Below are positions 53,690 through 62,664 of a stretch of 64,000 nucleotides of DNA, one piece after another. The notes under the pieces were generated by a model. It was not told the DNA's origin. It did no database searches and was given only the letters and a program-made list of their open reading frames with translations. Source of the stretch: Chitinophagales bacterium (lineage in GTDB: Bacteria > Bacteroidota > Bacteroidia > Chitinophagales > Chitinophagaceae); contig JAFLBL010000001.1 in the NCBI GenBank assembly GCA_017303855.1, forward strand, positions 315,978 through 379,977, given 5' to 3'. A program made the translations under genes and the position numbers. Each line of letters begins with the position of its first letter. Position 1 is the stretch's first letter.

Positions 53690-56305
53690 ATGCTGCAAAA
53701 TGAAATGATCATGAAATGTTTCTCTTTATACACCAAATGCCTGCTTCAGTTCTTAATCGGATGGTGGGTATTACTCTATCCGGCTCATAACGCTTTTAGC
53801 CAACTGGTAACTGATAAAAAGACAGATTTTGAGCTGACTAAGGCTGTAGTATATACCGACTCCAATGCGGAGCTATTGGTAAAACGTGCTGCAGTATTCC
53901 TTCAGCAGGACATCGAGCGGGCTACAGGAAAAAAACCGGCCATTGTTTCACAGCTGGATAAATCCAATTCGCAATATATTGTAATAGGATCAGCAGAAAC
54001 CTCAGCCATTCTTAAAAACTGGCAAACTGCAGGCAAGTTGAATCTGAATACGATTCAGGGCAAATGGGAAGCGTATAGTATCCAGACAATTACCGGAATC
54101 CCTGGCCTGTCATCAGCAAAAGCCCTGGTGATTGCCGGTAGTGACCGGAGGGGCACTGCCTATGGGGTATTTGAATTATCAAAACAGATCGGTATATCTC
54201 CCTGGTATTGGTGGGCTGATGTTCCTGTAGTAAAAAAGGATGCCATTTACATCAATACAAGCACCCGCTTGTCGGATGCTCCAAAAGTAAAATACCGCGG
54301 TATCTTCATCAATGATGAAGCCCCCTGTCTCAGTAACTGGTCCAAAGAAAAATTCGGTGGCTTCAATCACCAGTTCTATGAGCATGTATTTGAACTCATA
54401 CTCCGGTTGAAAGGCAATTACTTATGGCCGGCCATGTGGGGCAATGCTTTTAACACAGATGATCCGTTGAACCCGGTACTGGCCGATGAATACGGTATCG
54501 TTATGGGCACTTCTCATCACGAACCCATGTTAAGGGCGCAGCAGGAATGGAAACAACAAGGCAAAGGGCCCTGGGATTATACTAAAAACGATACAGTGCT
54601 GCGGGCTTTCTGGAGAAAGGGCATTGAGCAAATGCAGCAACGGGAAAGTATCCTGACTATTGGAATGCGCGGTGACGGGGACATGCCGATGACCCAGGGC
54701 ACGGCCACTGCGTTACTGGAAAGAATCGTTGCAGATCAACGAAAAATCGTAGAAGACGTTACCCATAAACCAGCCAGTGCCACACCGCAGCTCTGGGCCT
54801 TGTACAAAGAAGTACAGGACTATTATGATAAAGGCATGCGTACTCCGGATGATGTAACCTTATTGCTTTGTGATGATAACTGGGGCAATATCCGTAAACT
54901 ACCAAAAACAGGAGAGAAACCCAGGACCGGAGGATATGGCCTCTACTATCATTTTGACTATGTAGGCGGACCCCGGAATTACAAATGGATCAACACCAAC
55001 TCAATCCCCCGGGTAAGGGAACAACTATTTCTTGCCTGGGAACATAATGTCCGGCAGATCTGGATCGTGAACGTGGGCGATATCAAACCCATGGAGCTGC
55101 CCATTTCTTTCTTTCTCGACTATGCCTGGAATCCGGAGAAAACCGGGCCGGCGGTCATTCAAAAGTATACAGAACAATGGGCCACTGCGCAATTTGGGAA
55201 AAAGCACGCCAAGGGAATAGCTGAGCTTTTGTCAGGCTATGCAAAATTCAACAGCAGAAGAAAACCGGAAATGCTCAGTGACAACACCTATAGTTTTAAT
55301 TATCTGGAGTGGGAAAGGGTGACCCATGACTATACAGCACTGGCTGAAAAAGCTGAAAAAATCGGCCAGGAATTACTTCCACAATACAAAGATGCTTATT
55401 TCCAGCTGGTGCTTCATCCGGTTAAAGCAAGTGCCAATTTACATGAGTTGTATTACAATGTCGCACTAAATAAACGGGCTTATAACAACAAACTTCCCGT
55501 AGCGAATGAATATGCAGAGAAGGTAAAAGAACTTTACACCAACGACTCGCTCCTGACCATCGCCTACCATCAATTGAACAAGGGCAAATGGAATCACATG
55601 ATGAGCCAGACGCATATTGGCTATACCAGCTGGCAGCAACCCGTACGACAGAAAATGCCGGTAGTGAATTATATCAGTGACAGTGTCAATTCAGGCCCCT
55701 TTGACACTGTAGCAGTTATTTTAAAAAAAGCAGCATACCCGGCCAATGCATCGTATAACCTTTTTTATGAGCAGGAGGGATATGTGTCTATAGGCGCAGC
55801 TCATTTTACGAATGCCATCCATACGAAAGCTATACAGTGGACTGTTCTACCCGATCTTGGCAGAGATGGTTCTTCGGTCACTACATACCCTGTTACGTCA
55901 CCAGATCAGCAGGCCGGAGGCTATGGACCGCGCCTTGAATATGAGTTTTATACGTATAGTCAGGGGGATGTGAAGTTAAATACATACTTCTCTCCCACCC
56001 TGAATTTTCACAACAAGCCGCAGGGACTACAATTTGCCGTATCCATCGATGATGAAAAACCGCAAGTCATCAGCATCAATAGCGATGAAAAAGCAACAGA
56101 AGGCGGAATAAACTACAAATGGGTGGGTGATAATATAATTATAAAAACATCTTCCCATCTGTTGTCGCGTCCTGGAAAACATACACTGAAATACTGGATG
56201 GTCAGCAGTGGAGTGGTTTTACAAAAAATGGTACTGGACTTTGGCGGCCTGTTACCCAGTTATCTCGGCCCGGAAGAAACAATTAATAAAAAAGTAAATA
56301 AATAA
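53690..56305 (+). CDS. GH115 alpha-glucuronidase
   Basis: An 871-residue secreted enzyme that removes (4-O-methyl)glucuronic acid from internal xylose residues of polymeric xylan, unlike GH67. Family segments include YRGIFINDEAPCLSNW (about 205-220), LRLKGNYLWPAMWGNAF, EYGIVMGTSHHEPMLRAQ and TIGMRGDGDMPM. A C-terminal region with beta-strand character closes the protein (about 690-871). The start is at 53690, though ATGs at 53705 or 53711 would also give a signal peptide. It begins two bases after the preceding GH43 gene. Confidence 0.95.
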   Translation: MLQNEMIMKCFSLYTKCLLQFLIGWWVLLYPAHNAFSQLVTDKKTDFELTKAVVYTDSNAELLVKRAAVFLQQDIERATGKKPAIVSQLDKSNSQYIVIGSAETSAILKNWQTAGKLNLNTIQGKWEAYSIQTITGIPGLSSAKALVIAGSDRRGTAYGVFELSKQIGISPWYWWADVPVVKKDAIYINTSTRLSDAPKVKYRGIFINDEAPCLSNWSKEKFGGFNHQFYEHVFELILRLKGNYLWPAMWGNAFNTDDPLNPVLADEYGIVMGTSHHEPMLRAQQEWKQQGKGPWDYTKNDTVLRAFWRKGIEQMQQRESILTIGMRGDGDMPMTQGTATALLERIVADQRKIVEDVTHKPASATPQLWALYKEVQDYYDKGMRTPDDVTLLLCDDNWGNIRKLPKTGEKPRTGGYGLYYHFDYVGGPRNYKWINTNSIPRVREQLFLAWEHNVRQIWIVNVGDIKPMELPISFFLDYAWNPEKTGPAVIQKYTEQWATAQFGKKHAKGIAELLSGYAKFNSRRKPEMLSDNTYSFNYLEWERVTHDYTALAEKAEKIGQELLPQYKDAYFQLVLHPVKASANLHELYYNVALNKRAYNNKLPVANEYAEKVKELYTNDSLLTIAYHQLNKGKWNHMMSQTHIGYTSWQQPVRQKMPVVNYISDSVNSGPFDTVAVILKKAAYPANASYNLFYEQEGYVSIGAAHFTNAIHTKAIQWTVLPDLGRDGSSVTTYPVTSPDQQAGGYGPRLEYEFYTYSQGDVKLNTYFSPTLNFHNKPQGLQFAVSIDDEKPQVISINSDEKATEGGINYKWVGDNIIIKTSSHLLSRPGKHTLKYWMVSSGVVLQKMVLDFGGLLPSYLGPEETINKKVNK

Positions 56306-56307
56306 TC

Positions 56308-57456
56308 ATGAAACCCATTACACTTGCCCTGCTGATAGCAGTATCAGCAATAATTTCAACCGGTTGTTCATCAGGTAAAAAATCAATGAACACATCCGGA
56401 ACTGTTAGCTTGAAAGAGGTATTTAAAAATGACTTCGTCATTGGTGCCGCTGTAAATAACGGTCAGATCAATGAACGGGACTCCGGCTCTGCTGCGCTGC
56501 TGCAAACCCATTTCAATGGACTCACGCCGGAGAACATCATGAAATGTGAGATTATCCATCCTGAATGGGATCGTTATGATTTTACCCTTGCCGACAAACT
56601 GGTGGAATTGGGCAAAAAATACAATAGTCCGGTATATGGACATACCCTGATCTGGCACAGCCAACTATCTCCGTTTATCCAGAAAATACAGAGTGTGGAT
56701 TCGTTCCGGACTTTCTTTACAGAACATATTACCACAATAGCTTCCCGCTACGATGGAAAGGTAAAATCCTGGGATGTTGTCAATGAAGCGCTCAATGAGG
56801 ACGGTACGTTGCGCAAATCTGCCTTCCTGAATAAACTGGGAGAAGATTATATTGTTGAAGCTTTCCGGCTTGCACAAAAAGCGGCGCCGAACACTGAACT
56901 TTATTATAATGATTACAATATTGAGCAGCCAAAGAAAAGAGCCGGCGCCATTGCCATCATTAAAAAGATACAGGCGGCCGGGGTACGTATTGATGGTGTG
57001 GGCATACAGGGTCACTGGCGTTCCTATAATGTACCCATGAAAGAAATCGAAGAGAGCATAAAAGAGTTTGCCGCATTGGGAATTAAAGTGCATTTTACAG
57101 AACTCGATCTCGGTGTGCTTCCGAATCCCTGGGACAATGATGCTGCGGATGTGAATATGAAAGCTGAATACTCGGCTAAAATGAATCCATACGCGGCCGG
57201 TTTACCGGATTCCGTGAGTGCTAAACAGGCTCAAAGCTATGCTGAGCTGTTCCAGCTTTTCCTTAAATACCGGAAGGATGTAGCCAGGATCACTTTCTGG
57301 GGTGTGCAGGACGGACAATCATGGCTAAACGGATGGCCTATCCGCGGAAGAACGAATTATCCGTTACTGTTTGACCGGAAATACCAGCCGAAGGCCGCCT
57401 TCTATAAAGTGGTGGAGACAAAAACCAAACCAGCCGATGCAAAAAAATCATTCTAA
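56308..57456 (+). CDS. GH10 endo-1,4-beta-xylanase (lipoprotein)
   Basis: The only clear endo-acting xylanase in the window, 382 residues. A lipoprotein signal ends STGC with C20. The mature N-terminus is SSGKKSMN, without the acidic residues that usually mark export to the cell surface in Bacteroidota. The GH10 barrel has acid/base E160 in WDVVNEAL and nucleophile E265 in HFTELDLGV, plus GHTLIWHSQ and WGVQDGQSW. There is no CBM insertion. It lies two bases after GH115 and 18 bases before the symporter gene. Confidence 0.96.
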   Translation: MKPITLALLIAVSAIISTGCSSGKKSMNTSGTVSLKEVFKNDFVIGAAVNNGQINERDSGSAALLQTHFNGLTPENIMKCEIIHPEWDRYDFTLADKLVELGKKYNSPVYGHTLIWHSQLSPFIQKIQSVDSFRTFFTEHITTIASRYDGKVKSWDVVNEALNEDGTLRKSAFLNKLGEDYIVEAFRLAQKAAPNTELYYNDYNIEQPKKRAGAIAIIKKIQAAGVRIDGVGIQGHWRSYNVPMKEIEESIKEFAALGIKVHFTELDLGVLPNPWDNDAADVNMKAEYSAKMNPYAAGLPDSVSAKQAQSYAELFQLFLKYRKDVARITFWGVQDGQSWLNGWPIRGRTNYPLLFDRKYQPKAAFYKVVETKTKPADAKKSF

Positions 57457-57474
57457 CATACTATAACTTCTGTC

Positions 57475-58911
57475 ATGAGTACAACCTCGCAAAAACTATC
57501 GGTTACCGAGAAAATTGGTTACAGTCTCGGCGATCTCGCCGCAAATCTGGTATTCCAGACACTGATGACCTACCTCGCCTATTTTTATACAGACATTTAC
57601 GGACTCAATGCCAATGATGCGGCCGCAGTTATGTTAACGGTAGGATTGATTGCCGCTTTTGGCTTCAACCCGATCATTGGTGCAGTAGCAGACCGTACCA
57701 TATCCAGATGGGGTAAATTCCGTCCCTGGATTTTATGGACAGCTGTACCACTTGGGGTAGTGGCCCTCTTGGCTTTCAGTACGCCGGACTTCTCTTATAA
57801 AGGGAAAATGATCTATGCCGTAGTCACCTATACCTTTTTGCTTTTGTTGTATGCGGCCAACAACCTTCCCTATTCTGCTTTGAGTGGGGTTATCACCGGC
57901 GATATGAAGGAACGCAATAGTATGTCTGCCTACCGTTTTGTTGCAGTTATGTTTGCCCAGTTCTTTGTACAGGTATTTATGTTACCGATCATTGAATATG
58001 CAGGGCATGGTAATAAAGCTGATGGCATTGAGAAAGTCATGACCTGGCTGGCCATCATTGGTACGGTTATGTTGATTATCACATTCCTTACCACAAAAGA
58101 GCGAATTGTACCCAAACCCGAACAGAAATCAAGTCTTACTGAAGACCTGGGTGATCTGGTGAAAAACAAGCCCTGGGTGATCATGTTGGTCCTTACCACC
58201 CTCGTCTTCATTACACTTGCCATGAAGGGCGGGTCGTATGTTTATTACTTTAAAAATTATGTAGATAAGGAAAGTCTGACCAATTTTATTCAACCCATCA
58301 CATCCTTCCTGTCGGGTATCGGTATGAACTTCTTTGGCGAAGATCCGGTCTCCGCCGGATTCGGACTTTTTAATGCCGGTGGAATCATCTTTATGATCGT
58401 TGGTATAACCCTGTCAAAGGGGTTAGCGGATAAATACGGAAAAAGAGATGTATTCGGCATTGCGCTTTTTATATCAACCCTGTTCATTCTGTTCTTTTAC
58501 TTCTATCCGCCCAAGTCTGTAGGCCTGATGTTTGCCTCGCAGATTTTACATGGCTTCTTCTATGGCATCACCATTCCCTTGTTATGGGCCATGATCGCCG
58601 ATGTGGCCGACTATAGTGAATGGAAGAACAACCGGCGGGCCACCGCGATTATATTTTCAGCCATGATGGTAGGATTAAAAGTGGGGCTTAGTGTAGGTGC
58701 AGCCCTGCTCACCCGTATACTTGGCTTTTATAAATATGCCGCTAACAGTGATGCGGCTCAAACTCCCGAAGCGGTCAATGGCACTAAAATGCTGGTGAGT
58801 GTTTTCCCGGCTATTCCATTCCTTATCGGGGCTGCTCTTTTGTTTTTCTATGAAATAAATAAGAAAATGGAAGTGCGCATTGAGGCTGATCTTTCAGCAA
58901 GAAGAAAATAA
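57475..58911 (+). CDS. GPH-family (XynP-like) sugar:cation symporter
   Basis: Inner-membrane glycoside-pentoside-hexuronide symporter of 478 residues with about twelve membrane segments. Typical parts are KIGYSLGDLAANLVFQ at the N-terminus, NPIIGAVADRTISRWGKFRPWIL, and the central KNKPWVIMLVL. Members such as XynP import xylobiose and related glycosides with a cation. The cytoplasmic GH43 gene 19 bases downstream supports import of intact xylosides. Confidence 0.93.
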   Translation: MSTTSQKLSVTEKIGYSLGDLAANLVFQTLMTYLAYFYTDIYGLNANDAAAVMLTVGLIAAFGFNPIIGAVADRTISRWGKFRPWILWTAVPLGVVALLAFSTPDFSYKGKMIYAVVTYTFLLLLYAANNLPYSALSGVITGDMKERNSMSAYRFVAVMFAQFFVQVFMLPIIEYAGHGNKADGIEKVMTWLAIIGTVMLIITFLTTKERIVPKPEQKSSLTEDLGDLVKNKPWVIMLVLTTLVFITLAMKGGSYVYYFKNYVDKESLTNFIQPITSFLSGIGMNFFGEDPVSAGFGLFNAGGIIFMIVGITLSKGLADKYGKRDVFGIALFISTLFILFFYFYPPKSVGLMFASQILHGFFYGITIPLLWAMIADVADYSEWKNNRRATAIIFSAMMVGLKVGLSVGAALLTRILGFYKYAANSDAAQTPEAVNGTKMLVSVFPAIPFLIGAALLFFYEINKKMEVRIEADLSARRK

Positions 58912-58930
58912 ATCAACTAAATCATCTGCC

Positions 58931-59974
58931 ATGCCAGAAGATCCGATCAACCATATCGACTTTGACGACCTGAATAAACGGGCCATATCATCACCACTGG
59001 TCACACATATCTATACGGCCGATCCCTCAGCACATGTGTTTGACGGGAAGATCTACATCTATCCCTCCCATGATATTGATGCGGGAGATGCTTTTGACGA
59101 TCTGGGCAGTCACTTTGCCATGGAGGATTATCATGTGTTATCCATGGACTCACCGGAGGCGACAACAGCAACAGATCATGGGGTAGCGCTTCATGTGAAT
59201 GATGTTCCCTGGGCGGCCAAACAACTCTGGGCACCAGATGCCGCAGAGAAAGACGGCAAGTATTATTTATTCTTCCCGGCAAAAGACCATACCGGTATAT
59301 TCAGAATTGGTGTGGCACTGAGTGATTCACCCATTGGCCCTTTTATTCCTCAACCCCAACCCATCCAAAAAAGTTTTTCAATCGACCCGGCTGTATTCAG
59401 GGACGATGATGGAAAATATTATATGTATTTCGGCGGTACCTGGGGCGGACAATTACAACGGTGGAGAACAGGTGTGTTCAATCCGGAACAACCGGAAAGT
59501 CCATTTGCATTTCTTCCTGCGGATCATGAACCGGCTCTTTGTGCTAAAGTGGCCAGGCTGACGGATGACTTGTTGGAGTTTGAAGAAGAAGCCCGTGACC
59601 TGGTAATACTGGATGAAATGGGAAATGCCCTTTTACAAGGCGATAACACACGTCGCTTTTTTGAAGCCAGCTGGATGCATAAATATAAGGGCACCTATTA
59701 TTTCTCCTGGTCCACAGGTGATACGCATTATCTCAGCTATGCCACCGGCGATAACCCTTATGGTCCTTTTACATATAAAGGCCGTATACTGGAACCGGTG
59801 GTGGGCTGGACCTCGCACCATTCAATCTGCGCTTACGGGGATAAGTGGTACCTTTTTTATCATGACTCCAGTTTATCAAAGGGAGTCACGCACCTGCGAT
59901 CGGTGAAAATAACTCCGTTGCAGCATGATGAATACGGGTTTATTAAAACAATTGAACCCTATCGACCTGTTTAA
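58931..59974 (+). CDS. Cytoplasmic GH43 beta-xylosidase/arabinofuranosidase
   Basis: A 347-residue single-domain GH43 enzyme without signal peptide, starting MPEDPINHIDFDDLNKRA. The ATG at 58880 was refused because it lies in the symporter gene and adds an unlike extension. Catalytic positions are Asp in YTADPSAHVFDG, Asp in FSIDPAVFRDDDG and Glu in RFFEASWMHK. It directly follows the GPH symporter and probably splits imported xylobiose or arabinosyl-xylosides in the cytoplasm, next to XylA and XylB. Confidence 0.92.
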   Translation: MPEDPINHIDFDDLNKRAISSPLVTHIYTADPSAHVFDGKIYIYPSHDIDAGDAFDDLGSHFAMEDYHVLSMDSPEATTATDHGVALHVNDVPWAAKQLWAPDAAEKDGKYYLFFPAKDHTGIFRIGVALSDSPIGPFIPQPQPIQKSFSIDPAVFRDDDGKYYMYFGGTWGGQLQRWRTGVFNPEQPESPFAFLPADHEPALCAKVARLTDDLLEFEEEARDLVILDEMGNALLQGDNTRRFFEASWMHKYKGTYYFSWSTGDTHYLSYATGDNPYGPFTYKGRILEPVVGWTSHHSICAYGDKWYLFYHDSSLSKGVTHLRSVKITPLQHDEYGFIKTIEPYRPV

Positions 59975-60045
59975 TCAATTATTACCGCTGTTTGTTCCGG
60001 AAAAACTGGAAATTTAAGTGTATTTAACACCAAACTACGATTGTT

Positions 60046-62658
60046 ATGAAACTGTATTTCATTGTTGAAAGTCTCCTGATCAGCACGCTTGCCTTCTCCC
60101 AGGATTACAAATCCTATCCGATGTGGAACCCTTCTCTCCCACTCGAACAACGGGTGAAGGATGTGGTAAGTCGCCTGACCCTGGAAGAAAAAGTAGCGCA
60201 GATGCTGAATGCCACGCCGGCCATACCCCGGTTAGGCATACCCGCTTATGACTGGTGGAATGAGGTATTGCATGGGGTGGCCCGCACACCCTACAAGGTT
60301 ACATCATATCCGCAGGCAATCGGGATGGCTGCTACCTGGGACAGTAATTCACTCAAAAAGATGGCTGATTTCTCAGCGTTGGAAGGCCGCGCCATTCATA
60401 ACAAATCCATTGAGCTGAACAAGACAGGCGACCGGTATGTAGGACTGACTTACTGGACTCCTAATATCAATATCTTCCGGGATCCCCGCTGGGGCCGCGG
60501 GATGGAAACCTATGGTGAAGATCCATTTCTTACAGCCATGATGGGTAAAGCTTTTGTGAATGGCTTACAGGGCAATGACCCCCGCTACCTGAAAGCGGCA
60601 GCCTGTGCCAAACACTTCGCGGTACACAGTGGTCCGGAACCTTCACGACATTCAGACAATTTCAATCCAACACCCTATGATCTCTGGGACACGTACCTGC
60701 CGGCCTTCCGGGAACTGGTTACAAAATCACATGTTGCCGGCGTGATGTGTGCCTACAATGCCGTGGATAAACAACCTTGCTGTGCCAACGACCAGCTGAT
60801 GAATGATATCCTTCGGAATAAATGGAAATTCACCGGTTATGTGACCAGTGATTGCTGGGCGGTGGATGATTTTTTCAGGTACCATAAAACACATAAAGAC
60901 GCCACTACCTCTGCCATTGATGCAGTGATCCATGGCACCGATCTCGAATGTGGCAACTCTGTATATCGCACCCTGATCGATGCCGTAAAAAGCGGACAGA
61001 TCAGTGAATCGGTGATCGATCTGTCACTCGAACGCCTCTTCAGCATCCGTTACCGTCTTGGCATGTTCGATCCGGCATCAATGGTCAAATATGCTCAGAC
61101 ACCTGCCAGTGTACTGGAAGCACCGGCACATAAAGCACATGCATTAAAAATGGCCCAGCAATCCATCGTATTACTGAAGAATGAGAATAATACACTACCG
61201 TTAAGTAAAAAACTAAAAAAGGTGGTGGTGCTCGGTCCAAACGCTGATAATTCAATCGCCTTATTGGGCAACTACAATGGAACACCCTCTCATGTCACTA
61301 CTATCCTGGAAGGCATAAAGGAAAAACTGGGCAAAGAGGTGGAAGTCGTTTATGAAAAAGCGATCAATTTCACCAATGATACGCTCTTTGTCAAAAACAG
61401 CGGAAAGAATTCATTTTTCTTTGATGGCAAACCTGGCGTGAAAGCGGAATTTTTTCTGAATGAAAAACTGGAAGGCAGCCCTGTACTTACACGTACAGAA
61501 GATGATATCAACAATTTCTGGACAGAAGGTGAGCCTTTTGCTCCGGGTATGCCCTGGACACACTATTCCGCCCGTTTTACAACCAGTATCACTGCTGAAA
61601 AAGATGAAATACTGAATTTTGAATCAGAAGGCAATGACGGTTACCGGATCAAAATCAATGACAGTACCGTAGTGGATGTCTGGGAAAGAAACAGGTGGGG
61701 AAATAAACAATTCAGTTTCCCGGTAAAGAAAGGGGAAACCTATAAAATTGAAATGACCTTCCGGCAAAGCGAAGGAGATGCCATTGTTAAACTGAGAGCC
61801 GGACATTATGAAAAAACAGATTTTGCCGCACTCGCTAACAGGATCAACGATGCAGATGTCATTCTTTTTGCAGGGGGCATTTCACCACAATTAGAAGGTG
61901 AAGAGATGCCGGTGACTGTACCGGGTTTTAAAGGAGGTGACCGTACCAGCATCATGCTGCCGGCCGTCCAAACCGAATTATTGAAGGCGTTGAAAACAAC
62001 CGGCAAACCGGTAATTTTTGTAATGCTAACTGGTAGTGCGATCGCCATTCCCTGGGAAAATGAAAATATTCCTGCCATTGTAAATACCTGGTATGGCGGA
62101 CAAAGCGGAGGCACTGCGCTTGCCGATGTTTTATTCGGGGATTATAATCCGGCAGGAAGACTACCGGTTACCTTCTATAAATCCGACAACGACCTTCCCG
62201 GATTCAGTGATTATTCCATGAAAGGACGCACCTACCGTTATTTCAGTGGTGAAGCTCTTTATCCCTTCGGCTATGGGTTAAGCTATAGCCAGTTCAGGTA
62301 TACCCTGACAAAAGCACCCGCTACCATTTCAAAAGGCAAACCGGTAACCGTCAGCTTTACGCTCACCAATACCAGTAAGCGGAACGGTGAGGAAGTGGCC
62401 CAGTTATATATCACCCATCTGGCCGATGTCACAAAACCGATCAGAGCCCTCAAAGGTTTTCAGCGCGTATATCTCAAAGCCGGCGAAACAAAAACGCTGA
62501 GCTTCACACTCAGTCCGGAACAACTCTCACTGATCAATGAAGCCGGTGAACAATATCAGCCAACCGGTAAGATCAGTATCAGTATCGGCGGCGGTCAGCC
62601 TGGGGTACCCAATAAGATCAGCAGTAATATCGTAAGTAAGACGATCACCATTCAATAA
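60046..62658 (+). CDS. GH3 beta-xylosidase with PA14-like insert (second copy)
   Basis: An 870-residue GH3 enzyme with a signal peptide (about 1-19) and nucleophile D269 in GYVTSDCWA. The layout equals that of the GH3 at 41694: barrel, second domain with a PA14-like insert (about 460-595), SPQLEGEEMPV and GDRTSIMLP, and a fibronectin III-like end. The two are clear paralogues but differ in active-site surroundings (WWNEVLHGVARTP against WWSEALHGLANND), so substrate preference probably differs. A 71-base gap before it holds an AAGTGTATTT motif also found before the GH29 gene. Confidence 0.94.
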   Translation: MKLYFIVESLLISTLAFSQDYKSYPMWNPSLPLEQRVKDVVSRLTLEEKVAQMLNATPAIPRLGIPAYDWWNEVLHGVARTPYKVTSYPQAIGMAATWDSNSLKKMADFSALEGRAIHNKSIELNKTGDRYVGLTYWTPNINIFRDPRWGRGMETYGEDPFLTAMMGKAFVNGLQGNDPRYLKAAACAKHFAVHSGPEPSRHSDNFNPTPYDLWDTYLPAFRELVTKSHVAGVMCAYNAVDKQPCCANDQLMNDILRNKWKFTGYVTSDCWAVDDFFRYHKTHKDATTSAIDAVIHGTDLECGNSVYRTLIDAVKSGQISESVIDLSLERLFSIRYRLGMFDPASMVKYAQTPASVLEAPAHKAHALKMAQQSIVLLKNENNTLPLSKKLKKVVVLGPNADNSIALLGNYNGTPSHVTTILEGIKEKLGKEVEVVYEKAINFTNDTLFVKNSGKNSFFFDGKPGVKAEFFLNEKLEGSPVLTRTEDDINNFWTEGEPFAPGMPWTHYSARFTTSITAEKDEILNFESEGNDGYRIKINDSTVVDVWERNRWGNKQFSFPVKKGETYKIEMTFRQSEGDAIVKLRAGHYEKTDFAALANRINDADVILFAGGISPQLEGEEMPVTVPGFKGGDRTSIMLPAVQTELLKALKTTGKPVIFVMLTGSAIAIPWENENIPAIVNTWYGGQSGGTALADVLFGDYNPAGRLPVTFYKSDNDLPGFSDYSMKGRTYRYFSGEALYPFGYGLSYSQFRYTLTKAPATISKGKPVTVSFTLTNTSKRNGEEVAQLYITHLADVTKPIRALKGFQRVYLKAGETKTLSFTLSPEQLSLINEAGEQYQPTGKISISIGGGQPGVPNKISSNIVSKTITIQ

Positions 62659-62664
62659 ACAGGT

